A stretch of 64,000 nt of DNA from Atlantibacter subterraneus (GCF_027853245.1 NZ_JAPTZM010000004.1), one strand, 5' to 3'; shown: positions 33,372 through 43,172, counted from the first letter of the stretch. A program made the numbers and translations. Notes: generated by a model from the letters alone, not told the origin.

Positions 33372-33587
33372 ATGACCGTTCAGGATTATTTATTTAAATT
33401 TCGTAAAATCAATTCGCTCGAAAGCCTTGAGAAATTGTTCGATCACCTCAACTATTCCCTTGACGAGAGCGAAGAGATTATCAACATGTACCGGGCTGCC
33501 GACCACCGCCGTGCCGAGCTTGTCTCTGGAGGACGATTATTTGACCTGGGGCAGGTGCCCAAGACCGTCTGGCGCTTCGTTCAATAA
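33372..33587 (+). CDS. cnu: Cnu (YdgT), H-NS and oriC-binding partner
   Basis: The 71-aa protein matches the Hha/Cnu family (INMYRAADHRRAELVSGGRLFDLGQVPK). These small helical proteins bind the N-terminal part of H-NS or StpA and adjust silencing of AT-rich genes, including acquired ones like the nearby prophage. AAGGAC-type ribosome site precedes the ATG. A 7-bp dyad (33603-33631) follows the stop. Confidence 0.95.
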   Translation: MTVQDYLFKFRKINSLESLEKLFDHLNYSLDESEEIINMYRAADHRRAELVSGGRLFDLGQVPKTVWRFVQ

Positions 33588-33602
33588 GCCTGAGTAGCTT
33601 TT

Positions 33603-33631
33603 AGCGCAAAAATCCTTATAATTCTTGCGCT
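33603..33631. repeat. Dyad after cnu
   Basis: AGCGCAA and TTGCGCT are perfect inverted repeats around 15 AT-rich bases. No long T-run follows; it could be a weak terminator or a regulator site before ydgK. Confidence 0.45.
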
Positions 33632-33680
33632 GAAATTCACATAGCGAATAGCGTTAACGAACTACCCCGCCGGAGGTAAA

Positions 33681-34121
33681 ATGACCACCACGCCAGCACT
33701 GCGTATCGGGGGATGGCTGCTTGCCCCTCTCGCCTGGCTTCTGCTGACCTTACTGAGCACATCATTAGTGGTGGTCATGTATTTTACCGCCCTGCTCTCG
33801 CCAGAAACGCGCCAGGCGCTCGGCCAGCAAGCCGGGCAGGATGCTATTTGGGTATATGTGTCCCTGCTCTCGGCGGTATTAATGTGGAGTTATACCCTGT
33901 GGCTCACCATCGGTTTCTTTAAACGCCAGGCAAAGGTGCCGAAGCACTATATTATCTGGCTGTTGGTTTCGGTGTTGCTGGTGCTGAAATCCTTTGCGTT
34001 TTCGCCCGTGTCCGATGACGCTATTGTGCGCCAGTTGGTGTTTCAACTGATCGCCGCCGCGCTGTTTGTCCCTTATTTCAAGCGTGCGCAACGCGTTAAG
34101 CTGACTTTCGTCAATCCTTAA
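33681..34121 (+). CDS. ydgK: YdgK, inner membrane protein
   Basis: The 146-aa protein has four predicted membrane segments, near residues 8-38, 55-80, 88-108 and 115-135, and is the DUF2569-type YdgK that precedes rsxA in E. coli. The function is unknown. GGAGG precedes the ATG. Confidence 0.88.
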   Translation: MTTTPALRIGGWLLAPLAWLLLTLLSTSLVVVMYFTALLSPETRQALGQQAGQDAIWVYVSLLSAVLMWSYTLWLTIGFFKRQAKVPKHYIIWLLVSVLLVLKSFAFSPVSDDAIVRQLVFQLIAAALFVPYFKRAQRVKLTFVNP

Positions 34122-34198
34122 TAACCTTACAGATTCTCTGTTGTCGCCATGTGATCCATGTCCGATAATAGGCGGCTATTTTTGTTCCAGGTCGGATA

Positions 34199-34783
34199 AT
34201 GACTGATTACTTACTGTTATTTGTTGGTACTGTGCTGGTCAATAACTTCGTGCTGGTGAAGTTCCTTGGCTTATGCCCGTTTATGGGGGTTTCCAAAAAA
34301 CTGGAGACGGCCATTGGCATGGGGCTGGCGACCACATTTGTGATGACCATGGCGTCGGTTTGCGCCTGGCTTATCGACAATTTTATTTTGATCCCTCTCG
34401 ACCTTATTTATCTGCGTACCCTCGCTTTTATTCTGGTGATTGCCGTTGTGGTGCAGTTCACCGAAATGGTGGTGCGCAAAACCAGCCCGGCGCTGTATCG
34501 CCTGCTGGGTATTTTCCTGCCGTTGATCACCACCAACTGCGCGGTATTAGGCGTGGCGTTGCTGAACATCAACCTCGGCCACAATTTTCTCCAGTCGGCG
34601 CTGTATGGCTTTTCGGCAGCGGTTGGCTTCTCCTTTGTTATGGTCCTGTTCGCGGCGATTCGCGAGCGGCTGGCGGTTGCCGATGTGCCCGCGCCGTTTC
34701 GCGGTAATGCTATTGCGCTGATCACCGCCGGGCTGATGTCGCTGGCCTTTATGGGTTTTAGCGGGCTGGTGAAAGTGTCATGA
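34199..34783 (+). CDS. rsxA: RsxA, electron transport complex subunit
   Basis: The 194-aa membrane protein (six segments) is RsxA/RnfA. It starts MTDYLLLFVGTVLVNNFVLVKF and has the family block ITTNCAVLGVALLN, whose cysteine helps hold an intramembrane 2Fe-2S cluster shared with RsxE. The Rsx complex keeps SoxR reduced and thus inactive in E. coli; in other bacteria it couples ferredoxin and NADH. It overlaps rsxB by four bases (ATGA), the start of a tight operon through nth. Confidence 0.97.
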   Translation: MTDYLLLFVGTVLVNNFVLVKFLGLCPFMGVSKKLETAIGMGLATTFVMTMASVCAWLIDNFILIPLDLIYLRTLAFILVIAVVVQFTEMVVRKTSPALYRLLGIFLPLITTNCAVLGVALLNINLGHNFLQSALYGFSAAVGFSFVMVLFAAIRERLAVADVPAPFRGNAIALITAGLMSLAFMGFSGLVKVS

Positions 34784-35358
34784 GTACCGTCTGGATCGCG
34801 ATTTTATCCCTGGGCGCACTGGGGCTGGTGTTTGGCCTGCTGCTGGGTTTCGCCTCGCGGCGCTTCGCCGTGGAAGAAGACCCGATTGTCGACAAAATCG
34901 ATGCGATTCTACCCCAGAGCCAGTGCGGCCAGTGCGGATATCCCGGCTGTCGGCCTTATGCCGAAGCGGTAGGCAATCAGGGCGAACATATCAACCGCTG
35001 CGCGCCGGGCGGCGAAGCGGTAATGCAAAAAATCGCCACGTTATTGAACGTCGACCCGCAGCCTATCGGCGGTGATGATGCCGCGCCGGAGCCGGTGCGG
35101 ATGCTGGCTGTGATCGACGAAAACAACTGTATCGGCTGCACCAAATGTATTCAGGCATGCCCGGTTGACGCCATAGTAGGCGCTACCCGCGCGATGCATA
35201 CCGTCATGAGCGATCTGTGTACCGGCTGCAATCTGTGCGTTGACCCATGCCCGACACGCTGTATTGAATTGCAGCCTGTCGCCACCACAACGGAAAACTG
35301 GAAATGGAATCTGGACAGTATTCCGGTTCGAATTATTCCTGTGGAACAACATGCTTAA
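34780..35358 (+). CDS. rsxB: RsxB, iron-sulphur subunit
   Basis: The 192-aa protein has one N-terminal membrane anchor, a 4Fe-4S motif CGQCGYPGC near residue 49, and two ferredoxin motifs, CIGCTKCIQACP and CTGCNLCVDPCP. It carries electrons in the Rsx complex. It overlaps rsxA by four bases and rsxC by eight. Confidence 0.97.
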   Translation: MSTVWIAILSLGALGLVFGLLLGFASRRFAVEEDPIVDKIDAILPQSQCGQCGYPGCRPYAEAVGNQGEHINRCAPGGEAVMQKIATLLNVDPQPIGGDDAAPEPVRMLAVIDENNCIGCTKCIQACPVDAIVGATRAMHTVMSDLCTGCNLCVDPCPTRCIELQPVATTTENWKWNLDSIPVRIIPVEQHA

Positions 35359-37291
35359 GTTATTTTCTGCCTTCAGAAAAGAGAAAATCTGGGATTTTGA
35401 CGGCGGTATTCACCCGCCGGAAATGAAAACCCAGTCCAGCGGCACCCCGCTGCGCCACGTGCCGTTGCCTGGCCGTTTTGTTATTCCGTTAAAACAGCAC
35501 ATCGGCGCTGAGGGTGAACTGTGCGTTCAGCCTGGCGATCGGGTATTACGCGGCCAGCCGCTGACGCGCGGCTGGGGCCGTATGCTGCCGGTGCATGCGC
35601 CGACCTCCGGCACCGTGGTCGCCATTGCTCCCCACAGCACCGCGCACCCTTCCGCGCTGGCGGAGCCCAGCGTAATTATCGAGCCAGACGGCGACGACCG
35701 CTGGATCGATCGCGACGGCTGGCACGATTATCAACAGCGTAGCCGGGAAGCGTTAATCGAGCGTATTCACCAGTTCGGCGTGGCCGGGCTGGGCGGTGCG
35801 GGCTTCCCTACCGGGGTTAAACTCCAGGGCGGCGGCGATAAAATTGAAACGCTGATTATTAACGCGGCGGAATGCGAGCCGTATATCACGGCGGATGACC
35901 GCCTGATGCAGGAGTGTGCGGCGCAGATCGTCGAAGGCATTCGCATTCTGGCGTGGATCTTAAAGCCGCGCGAAGTGCTGATCGGCATCGAAGATAACAA
36001 ACCCCAGGCCATCTCTATGCTGCGTGCGGTGCTGAGCCACGAGCACGGCATGGCGCTGCGCGTGATCCCGACCAAATATCCGTCCGGCGGCGCCAAGCAA
36101 CTGACGCAGATCCTGACCGGCAAGCAGGTGCCTCATGGCGGTCGCTCTTCAGACATCGGCGTGCTGATGCACAACGTCGGCACGGCTTATGCGGTTAAGC
36201 GCGCGGTGATTGACGGCGAACCGCTGACCGAGCGCGTGGTGACGCTGACCGGTGAATCCATCGCCCGCCCTGGCAACGTCTGGGCGCGTTTGGGTACGCC
36301 GGTGCGTCATTTACTGGAATTCGGCGGTTTTTGCCCGTCCGGCGAGCAGCTGGTGATTATGGGCGGCCCGCTGATGGGCTTTACCCTGCCCTGGCTTGAT
36401 GTGCCGGTGGTTAAAATCACTAACTGCCTGCTGGCACCATCCCCTGATGAAATGGGCGAGCAGCAGGAAGAGCAGCATTGCATTCGCTGCAGCGCCTGTG
36501 CCGACGCCTGTCCGGCGGATCTGCTTCCTCAGCAGCTTTACTGGTTTAGTAAAGGGCAACAGCACGACAAAGCCACCGCGCATAATCTTGCCGACTGTAT
36601 TGAGTGCGGTGCGTGCGCCTGGGTTTGCCCGAGCAATATCCCGCTGGTGCAGTATTTCCGCCAGGAGAAGGCAGAGATCCGCGCCGTGCAGCTGGAAGAG
36701 CAGCGCGCCGCTGAGGCAAAAGCGCGCTTTGAAGCCCGCCAGCAGCGGCTGGAGCGCGAAAAAGCCGCGCGTCTGGAACGGCACAAGAAAGCGGCTGTCC
36801 AGCCGGATGCGCAGGATCGGGACGCGATTCAGGCCGCGCTGTCCCGCGTAAAAGATAAGAAATTGGCTGATGCGATTGTGGTACCGGCGAACAGTGAACC
36901 GGACAACCAGGCCGTCATTGCCGCCCGTGAAGCACGCAAAGCCCAGGCGCGTGCGCGTCAGGCTGAGAAAGCGGCAATGGTCCTGCCAGAATCGACGAAT
37001 AACGATGTTGCTGACCCGCGCAAAGCGGCGGTGGAAGCCGCTATTGCCCGCGCCAAAGCCCGCAAACAGGCCGCCGCCGGGCCGGCTGAACCAGCCGCCA
37101 GCGATGCCCCGGTCGATCCGCGCAAGGCAGCGGTGGAAGCCGCTATTGCCCGTGCCAAAGCCCGCAAACAGGCGGTGCCAATGGAATCTGCTAATGACGA
37201 ACCTGTCGACCCGCGTAAAGCTGCGGTCGCTGCGGCGATTGCCCGCGCCCAGGCTAAAAAAGCCGCTCAGCAGGCTGTGAACGAGGAATAA
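35351..37291 (+). CDS. rsxC: RsxC, FMN and iron-sulphur subunit
   Basis: The start at 35351 (MLKLFSAFRKEKIWDF) overlaps the end of rsxB and gives 646 aa; E. coli RsxC has 740. The NQO1-type FMN domain includes GLGGAGFPTGVKLQ, and two ferredoxin motifs follow: CIRCSACADACP and CIECGACAWVCP. The Ala/Lys-rich C-terminus holds three repeats beginning DPRKAAVEAAIARAK (37013, 37114, 37208). E. coli has more of these, which accounts for the length difference. The repeat tail is not conserved and may be a flexible linker. Confidence 0.96.
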   Translation: MLKLFSAFRKEKIWDFDGGIHPPEMKTQSSGTPLRHVPLPGRFVIPLKQHIGAEGELCVQPGDRVLRGQPLTRGWGRMLPVHAPTSGTVVAIAPHSTAHPSALAEPSVIIEPDGDDRWIDRDGWHDYQQRSREALIERIHQFGVAGLGGAGFPTGVKLQGGGDKIETLIINAAECEPYITADDRLMQECAAQIVEGIRILAWILKPREVLIGIEDNKPQAISMLRAVLSHEHGMALRVIPTKYPSGGAKQLTQILTGKQVPHGGRSSDIGVLMHNVGTAYAVKRAVIDGEPLTERVVTLTGESIARPGNVWARLGTPVRHLLEFGGFCPSGEQLVIMGGPLMGFTLPWLDVPVVKITNCLLAPSPDEMGEQQEEQHCIRCSACADACPADLLPQQLYWFSKGQQHDKATAHNLADCIECGACAWVCPSNIPLVQYFRQEKAEIRAVQLEEQRAAEAKARFEARQQRLEREKAARLERHKKAAVQPDAQDRDAIQAALSRVKDKKLADAIVVPANSEPDNQAVIAAREARKAQARARQAEKAAMVLPESTNNDVADPRKAAVEAAIARAKARKQAAAGPAEPAASDAPVDPRKAAVEAAIARAKARKQAVPMESANDEPVDPRKAAVAAAIARAQAKKAAQQAVNEE

Positions 37292-38344
37292 ATGGTTTTC
37301 AGAATCGCAAGCTCCCCTTATACCCATAACAAGCGCCAGACCTCGCGCATCATGATGCTGGTCTCGCTGGCGCTGCTGCCCGGTATTGCGGTGCAGTGGT
37401 ACTACTTCGGTTGGGGATCGTTAATCCAGTTACTTCTCGCTATCGTCAGCGCGCTGGCGGCAGAAGGCCTGGTATGCAAACTGCGTAAACAACCGCTGTC
37501 GGGCATGCTGGGCGATAACTCCGCGCTGCTCACCGGGCTGCTGCTGGGCATCAGTATTCCTCCCCTTGCGCCCTGGTGGATGGTGATCCTCGGCACGGTG
37601 TTCGCCATTATTATTGCCAAGCAGCTCTACGGCGGATTAGGCCATAACCCGTTTAACCCGGCGATGATCGGCTATGTGGTGTTGCTGATTTCATTCCCGG
37701 TGCAAATGACCAGCTGGCTGCCGCCACTGAACGTTGCTGCGTTGCAGCCAGATTTGCTGGATACGCTGCGGATGATTTTTACCGGCCATACCGCCAGCGG
37801 CGACACCCTTGTTCAGCTGAAGCTGGGCATTGACGGCGTAAGCCAGGCGACACCGCTGGATAGCTTTAAAACCGGCCTGCGTGCCGGCGGCGACGCGGCA
37901 CAGCTGATGAATATTCCAATGCTGAGCGGCGTGCTGGGCGGGCCAGGCTGGCAGTGGGTCAACGTGGCGTTTCTGGCGGGCGGCCTGTTCCTGCTCGCCA
38001 AAAATCTGATCCGCTGGCATATCCCGGTGAGCTTCCTGATTTCACTGCTGGTGTGTTCGCTGCTCGGCTGGCTGATTGCGCCGGAGCAGTTCGCCTCTCC
38101 GCTGGTGCATCTGTTCTCCGGGGCGACCATGCTTGGCGCGTTCTTTATCCTTACCGATCCGGTCACTGCCTCCACCACCAATCGGGGTCGCTTAATCTTT
38201 GGGGCGCTGGCTGGCGTGCTGGTTTGGCTGATCCGCAGCTACGGCGGCTACCCTGACGGCGTGGCTTTTGCCACGCTGCTGGCGAACATTACCGTGCCGC
38301 TGATTGACTATTACACCCGCCCGCGGGTTTACGGACATCGCTAA
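37292..38344 (+). CDS. rsxD: RsxD, membrane subunit with covalent FMN
   Basis: The 350-aa membrane protein matches RsxD. Thr187, in GVSQATPLDSF, is the residue that carries FMN in E. coli. It has about nine membrane segments, including SGATMLGAFFILTDPVTAS. The start follows the rsxC stop with no gap. It is thought to move electrons, and in some species ions, across the membrane. Confidence 0.96.
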   Translation: MVFRIASSPYTHNKRQTSRIMMLVSLALLPGIAVQWYYFGWGSLIQLLLAIVSALAAEGLVCKLRKQPLSGMLGDNSALLTGLLLGISIPPLAPWWMVILGTVFAIIIAKQLYGGLGHNPFNPAMIGYVVLLISFPVQMTSWLPPLNVAALQPDLLDTLRMIFTGHTASGDTLVQLKLGIDGVSQATPLDSFKTGLRAGGDAAQLMNIPMLSGVLGGPGWQWVNVAFLAGGLFLLAKNLIRWHIPVSFLISLLVCSLLGWLIAPEQFASPLVHLFSGATMLGAFFILTDPVTASTTNRGRLIFGALAGVLVWLIRSYGGYPDGVAFATLLANITVPLIDYYTRPRVYGHR

Positions 38345-38353
38345 GGAGCGCTT

Positions 38354-38977
38354 ATGCTGAAAACCATGCGAAAACATGGCGTGACGCTGGCGCTGTTTGC
38401 CGCGTTCTCCACCGGTCTGACCGCCGCTATTAATGAATTGACTAAAAATACCATCGCCCACCAGGCGTCTCTGGTGCAGCAGGCGCTGTTCGACCAGGTA
38501 TTCCCGACGGATAAATACGATAACGACCTGCAACAAAGTTGCTTCTGGGTTAACGACCCGGCGCTGGGCAAGGGCGAACATCGCGTTTATGTGGCGCGTA
38601 AAGGCGATAATCCGGTTGGCGTTGTGATGGAGGCCACTGCGCCCGACGGCTATTCCGGGGCAATCCAACTGCTGGTGGGCAGTGATTTCCAGGGAACCAT
38701 CTGGGGCAGCCGCGTCACGGAACATCACGAAACGCCGGGTCTTGGCGATAAAATCGAATTGCGCATCAGCGACTGGATCACCACGCTGAGCAATAAACAT
38801 ATTCAGGGCGCTGACGACGCCAGCTTTGCCGTGAAAAAAGACGGCGGCCAGTTTGACCAGTTTACCGGGGCGACGATCACGCCGCGCGCGGTGGTCAATG
38901 CCGTGAAGCGCGCCGGACTGTATGCTGAAACGCTGCCTGATAAGCTGTCCGGCTTACCGGCCTGTGGAGAACCCTAA
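38354..38977 (+). CDS. rsxG: RsxG, periplasmic-side FMN subunit
   Basis: The 207-aa protein has one N-terminal anchor and the flavinylation motif TGAT (residues 171-174), with Thr174 as the FMN site as in E. coli. AAGGAGCG precedes the start. The stop overlaps rsxE (TAATG). Confidence 0.96.
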   Translation: MLKTMRKHGVTLALFAAFSTGLTAAINELTKNTIAHQASLVQQALFDQVFPTDKYDNDLQQSCFWVNDPALGKGEHRVYVARKGDNPVGVVMEATAPDGYSGAIQLLVGSDFQGTIWGSRVTEHHETPGLGDKIELRISDWITTLSNKHIQGADDASFAVKKDGGQFDQFTGATITPRAVVNAVKRAGLYAETLPDKLSGLPACGEP

Positions 38978-39675
38978 TGAGCCAGATTAAAGAAGTCGTG
39001 GTACAGGGGCTGTGGAAAAACAACTCCGCGCTGGTGCAATTACTCGGGCTGTGTCCCCTGCTGGCGGTGACCTCTACCGCGACTAACGCGCTGGGACTCG
39101 GTCTCGCCACCACGCTGGTATTGACGCTAACCAACACCGCTATTTCCGCCCTGCGCCGCTGGATGCCCGCAGAGGTGCGCATCCCGATTTATGTCATGAT
39201 CATTGCGTCAGTTGTCAGCGTGGTACAGATGCTGATCAACGCCTATGCGTTTGGGCTGTATCAGTCGCTGGGGATTTTTATTCCGCTAATCGTGACCAAC
39301 TGCATTGTGATTGGCCGCGCCGAAGCGTTTGCCGCACGCAATAGCATAGCGATATCGGCGCTCGACGGCTTTGCTATCGGCCTGGGTGCCACCAGCGCGA
39401 TGTTTGTTCTGGGTTCACTCCGGGAAATTATCGGCAACGGTACTTTGTTTGATGGCGCGGACCAGCTGTTGGGTGGCTGGGCGAAAGTCCTGCGAATTGA
39501 AATTTTCCATACCGATACGCCCTTTTTACTGGCGATGCTGCCGCCAGGGGCGTTTATTGGCCTTGGCCTGATGCTGGCGGTGAAGTACCTGATCGACGAG
39601 AAGATGAAAACCCGCCGCGTGACGACTCCTGTTGTGACCGATGCGGTCGACGCCGATGCTGAGAAAGCCTTATGA
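38977..39675 (+). CDS. rsxE: RsxE, membrane subunit
   Basis: The 232-aa membrane protein is the RsxA paralog of the complex (E. coli 231). It has six segments and LGLCPLLAVTS and IVTNCIVIGRAEAF, including the conserved cysteines that help bind the intramembrane cluster. It overlaps nth by four bases (ATGA). Confidence 0.96.
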   Translation: MSQIKEVVVQGLWKNNSALVQLLGLCPLLAVTSTATNALGLGLATTLVLTLTNTAISALRRWMPAEVRIPIYVMIIASVVSVVQMLINAYAFGLYQSLGIFIPLIVTNCIVIGRAEAFAARNSIAISALDGFAIGLGATSAMFVLGSLREIIGNGTLFDGADQLLGGWAKVLRIEIFHTDTPFLLAMLPPGAFIGLGLMLAVKYLIDEKMKTRRVTTPVVTDAVDADAEKAL

Positions 39676-40307
39676 ACAAAGCGAAACGTCTGGAAATACT
39701 CTCGCGCTTGCGCGAGCACAATCCCCATCCGACAACCGAGCTGAATTTCAATTCGCCGTTTGAGTTGTTGATCGCGGTGCTGCTTTCGGCCCAGGCGACG
39801 GACGTCAGCGTCAATAAAGCCACCGCCCGGCTTTACCCGGTAGCGAATACCCCCCAGGCGATGCTGGAGCTGGGCGTGGACGGGGTAAAGGAGTACATCA
39901 AAACCATCGGCCTGTTTAACAGCAAAGCCGAGAATGTGATTAAAACCTGCCGCCTGTTGATTGAAAAGCACCAGGGTGAAGTGCCGGAAGATCGTGACGC
40001 GCTGGAAGCGCTGCCCGGCGTCGGACGCAAAACCGCTAATGTGGTGCTCAACACTGCCTTCGGATGGCCGACTATCGCGGTGGACACCCACATTTTCCGG
40101 GTCTGCAACCGCACTGAATTTGCCCCCGGCAAAAACGTCGAACAGGTTGAGGAGAAGCTGTTAAAAGTGGTTCCCGCAGAGTTTAAAGTGGACTGCCACC
40201 ACTGGCTGATCCTGCACGGCCGCTATACCTGCATTGCGCGCAAACCGCGCTGCGGCTCGTGTATTATCGAAGATCTGTGTGAATACAAAGAGAAAGTCTA
40301 CGCATAA
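39672..40307 (+). CDS. nth: Endonuclease III
   Basis: The 211-aa protein equals E. coli Nth in length. LPGVGRKTANVVLNTA is the helix-hairpin-helix with the catalytic lysine, VDTHIFRVCNR holds the catalytic aspartate, and four C-terminal cysteines (CHHWLILHGRYTC, CGSC, and LCE) bind the 4Fe-4S cluster. It removes oxidised pyrimidines and cleaves abasic DNA. It is the last gene of the rsx operon by overlap. Confidence 0.97.
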   Translation: MNKAKRLEILSRLREHNPHPTTELNFNSPFELLIAVLLSAQATDVSVNKATARLYPVANTPQAMLELGVDGVKEYIKTIGLFNSKAENVIKTCRLLIEKHQGEVPEDRDALEALPGVGRKTANVVLNTAFGWPTIAVDTHIFRVCNRTEFAPGKNVEQVEEKLLKVVPAEFKVDCHHWLILHGRYTCIARKPRCGSCIIEDLCEYKEKVYA

Positions 40308-40879
40308 CGCCTTCGCCTGCCGCAACCGGCAGGCGACTCCCCGCACAATGCACCGCTAATTCAGCGTATCAATGTGATAATTCACTGCAGCTAATCGCCC
40401 TCCCCGGTCAATCGTTCTTTTTCGTCCAGAAATTTCTATAAAAATGTGACAAAGATCGCATCGATAACATCGTGTTAAAGAGCTGTGATTTTTTGCTAAA
40501 TTTATCAACCGCAATGTTATTTTTTATCCGGCCCAACCAACACATTCGACCAGCTCACGCATATCAACCGGACTTTATCACTGGGTTTTAAACTGGAAAG
40601 CAGAATATATCACCATTAGCGTCTGGCGAGCGGTGTTTGAAAGATAATTGAACTGTTAATTTTGTTGTACTGAAATTTAACTCTGGATGCGGTTTAAACG
40701 ATGCGGCTTTTATTCTGTGAATAAGATATGTAACAGATTATTGCAAAGCCCTTGTCTGAGAGGCCAGGATAGTGAACATTACCCGCCGTTTCCCCTCCTT
40801 ATAACAACAAGCGACTGCCCGCAATGGCATCACGCTGAGTTTTTTCCCATTAATATGGGACGTAAAAAAAGAGGTATAT
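40308..40879. other. Intergenic region, dtpA control region
   Basis: About 570 bases with no gene. A GCCTGCCG-CAAC-CGGCAGGC hairpin (about 40317-40336) follows nth but lacks a T-run. AT-rich sequence from about 40470 onward probably holds the dtpA promoter. In E. coli this gene responds to OmpR and anaerobiosis, but I do not identify a specific site here. Confidence 0.6.
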
Positions 40880-42385
40880 GTGTCGACTGCAAACAACAAA
40901 CCAACCGAAAGCGTGAGCATTAACGCTTTCAAACAACCGAAATCGTTCTATCTGATCTTTTCCATAGAATTATGGGAGCGTTTTGGTTACTACGGCCTGC
41001 AAGGGATCATGGCCGTCTACCTGGTAAAACAGCTGGGCATGTCCGAAGCGGACTCCATTACCTTGTTCTCCTCCTTCAGCGCGCTGGTTTATGGCCTTGT
41101 GGCTATCGGCGGATGGCTGGGCGATAAAGTACTGGGTACCAAACGCGTTATTCTGCTGGGGGCGATTGTACTGGCGATTGGTTATGCGCTGATTGCCTGG
41201 TCAGGCCATGACGCCGCAATCGTCTACCTGGGTATGGCGACGATTGCCGTCGGTAACGGCCTGTTTAAAGCTAACCCGTCCTCCCTGCTGTCTACCTGTT
41301 ATTCGAAGGATGACCCACGTCTGGACGGTGCATTTACCATGTACTACATGTCCATCAACATCGGCTCTTTCTTCTCTATGCTGGCAACCCCATGGTTAGC
41401 CGCGCAGTATGGCTGGAGCGTCGCGTTCGCACTGAGCGTTGTGGGTATGTTGATCACCGTGGTGAACTTCCTTTTCTGCCGCAGTTGGGTAAAAGATTAC
41501 GGTTCTCAACCGGACTTTAAACCTGTGCATTTCGGCAAGCTGGCTGCAACCATTGTTGGCGTGTTTGTATTAGTGGCGATCGCCACCTGGCTGCTGCATA
41601 ACCAGAGCATTGCACGTATGGCGCTGGGCTTTATCGCACTGGGCATTGTGTGCATTTTCGCTAAAGAAGCTTTCGCTATGCAGGGTGCGGCACGCCGTAA
41701 AATGATCGTGGCGTTTATCCTGATGTTAGAAGCCGTGGTGTTCTTCGTGCTGTACAGCCAGATGCCGACGTCACTGAACTTCTTCGCCATCCGTAACGTT
41801 GAGCATTCCATTCTGGGTATCGCCTTTGAACCTGAGCAGTATCAGGCGCTGAACCCGTTCTGGATCATGATTGGCAGCCCGATTCTGGCCGCTATCTACA
41901 ACAAAATGGGCGACCGTCTGCCGATGCCGCACAAATTCGCTATCGGTATGGTGCTGTGCTCTGGCGCGTTCCTGGTGCTGCCAGTGGGTGCCAGGTTCGC
42001 CAGCGATGCCGGTATCGTTTCCGTTAACTGGCTGATCCTGAGCTATGCGCTGCAAAGTATCGGCGAGCTGATGATCTCTGGTCTGGGCCTGGCGATGGTT
42101 GCGCAGCTGGTTCCGCAGCGTCTGATGGGCTTCATCATGGGTAGCTGGTTCCTGACTACCGCTGGCGCGGCGATTATCGCCGGTAAAGTGGCTAACCTGA
42201 TGGCGGTTCCGGAAAACGTGACCGATCCGCTGATGTCTCTGGAAGTGTATGGACGCGTGTTCATGCAGATCGGTATCGCGACTGCCGTTATCGCCGTCAT
42301 CATGATGCTGACCGCGCCGAAACTGAACCGCATGACGCAGGACGACGAAAAATCTGCCAAAGCGACCGATACCGCTACGGCGTAA
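40880..42385 (+). CDS. dtpA: DtpA, proton-dependent di/tripeptide transporter
   Basis: The 501-aa protein starts with GTG at 40880 (MSTANNKPTESV), as in E. coli, after a GAGGT ribosome site. It is a POT/PTR-family permease with about 14 membrane segments; ELWERFGYYG is the ExxERF family motif that couples protons, and MYYMSINIGSF the second signature. It imports small peptides across the inner membrane. An intrinsic terminator follows. Confidence 0.97.
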   Translation: MSTANNKPTESVSINAFKQPKSFYLIFSIELWERFGYYGLQGIMAVYLVKQLGMSEADSITLFSSFSALVYGLVAIGGWLGDKVLGTKRVILLGAIVLAIGYALIAWSGHDAAIVYLGMATIAVGNGLFKANPSSLLSTCYSKDDPRLDGAFTMYYMSINIGSFFSMLATPWLAAQYGWSVAFALSVVGMLITVVNFLFCRSWVKDYGSQPDFKPVHFGKLAATIVGVFVLVAIATWLLHNQSIARMALGFIALGIVCIFAKEAFAMQGAARRKMIVAFILMLEAVVFFVLYSQMPTSLNFFAIRNVEHSILGIAFEPEQYQALNPFWIMIGSPILAAIYNKMGDRLPMPHKFAIGMVLCSGAFLVLPVGARFASDAGIVSVNWLILSYALQSIGELMISGLGLAMVAQLVPQRLMGFIMGSWFLTTAGAAIIAGKVANLMAVPENVTDPLMSLEVYGRVFMQIGIATAVIAVIMMLTAPKLNRMTQDDEKSAKATDTATA

Positions 42386-42401
42386 TCTTCCTCGCTTGAT
42401 A

Positions 42402-42428
42402 AAAGCTCGCTTCGGCGAGCTTTTTTTT
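42402..42428 (+). terminator. Intrinsic terminator after dtpA
   Basis: AAGCTCGC and GCGAGCTT pair over TTCG, followed by eight Ts. Confidence 0.92.
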
Positions 42429-42530
42429 GACATTACCGGTCACACAATTTTCGTCAAAACGCCTGAATCCCAACGCGTTACTGTGTAGTATCAGTAAATC
42501 TCGATCCCCCAATGCGTTAAGGAAATGTCC

Positions 42531-43136
42531 ATGAAACTGTTTTATAAACCCGGCGCGTGCTCCCTCTCTCCGCATATCGCACTGCGCGAGGCTGGCCTTG
42601 ATTTCACGATGGAGAAAGTCGATTTAGCGGCAAAAACCACCGAGCACGGTGCCGACTATCTGGCGATTAACCCGAAAGGCCAGGTGCCGGCGATACAGCT
42701 TGAAGATGGTTCGCTATTGACCGAAGGCGTCGCCATTGTGCAGTTTATCGCGGATAAAGTGCCGGACCGCCAGCTGCTCGCGCCTGCTGGCAGCATGACG
42801 CGCTACCATACCCTGGAATGGTTGAATTATATCGCCACCGAGCTGCATAAGGGTTTTACGCCACTGTTCCGCCCGGATACGCCGGAAGAGTTTAAACCCA
42901 TCGCCCGCAAGGCGCTGGAGAAGAAGTTGCAGTACATCGACGACGAACTGGCAGATAAGCAGTGGCTGCTGGGGCTGCGCTTCACCGTCGCGGATGCCTA
43001 CCTGTTTACCGTGCTGCGCTGGGCCTATGCCATCAAGCTGGATATGAGCGCGTTTTCGAATATCGCCAGCTATATGGAGCGCGTAAAAGCGCGTCCGGGC
43101 GTGGCGGCGGCGCTGGCTGCGGAAGGTATTGCATAA
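42531..43136 (+). CDS. gstA: Glutathione S-transferase
   Basis: The start at 42531 (MKLFYKPGACSLSPH) is preferred to an ATG six bases earlier because AAGGA is then seven bases away; it gives 201 aa, the same as E. coli GstA. Cys10 in GACS is the beta-class catalytic residue. KGQVPAIQLEDGSLLTEGVA is the glutathione site. It conjugates glutathione to electrophiles. Confidence 0.95.
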   Translation: MKLFYKPGACSLSPHIALREAGLDFTMEKVDLAAKTTEHGADYLAINPKGQVPAIQLEDGSLLTEGVAIVQFIADKVPDRQLLAPAGSMTRYHTLEWLNYIATELHKGFTPLFRPDTPEEFKPIARKALEKKLQYIDDELADKQWLLGLRFTVADAYLFTVLRWAYAIKLDMSAFSNIASYMERVKARPGVAAALAAEGIA

Positions 43137-43144
43137 ATTGCCTG

Positions 43145-43172
43145 CGATGCCTCCGCCCGGAGGCATCGTTTT
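43145..43172. terminator. Terminator between gstA and pdxY
   Basis: CGATGCCTCC and GGAGGCATCG pair over GCCC, followed by TTTT; it stands between the convergent genes. Confidence 0.82.

Noticed and set aside
40440..40465. CRP-like site TGTGACAAAGATCGCA before dtpA
   Set aside because: Only one half matches well and no supporting promoter layout was seen.
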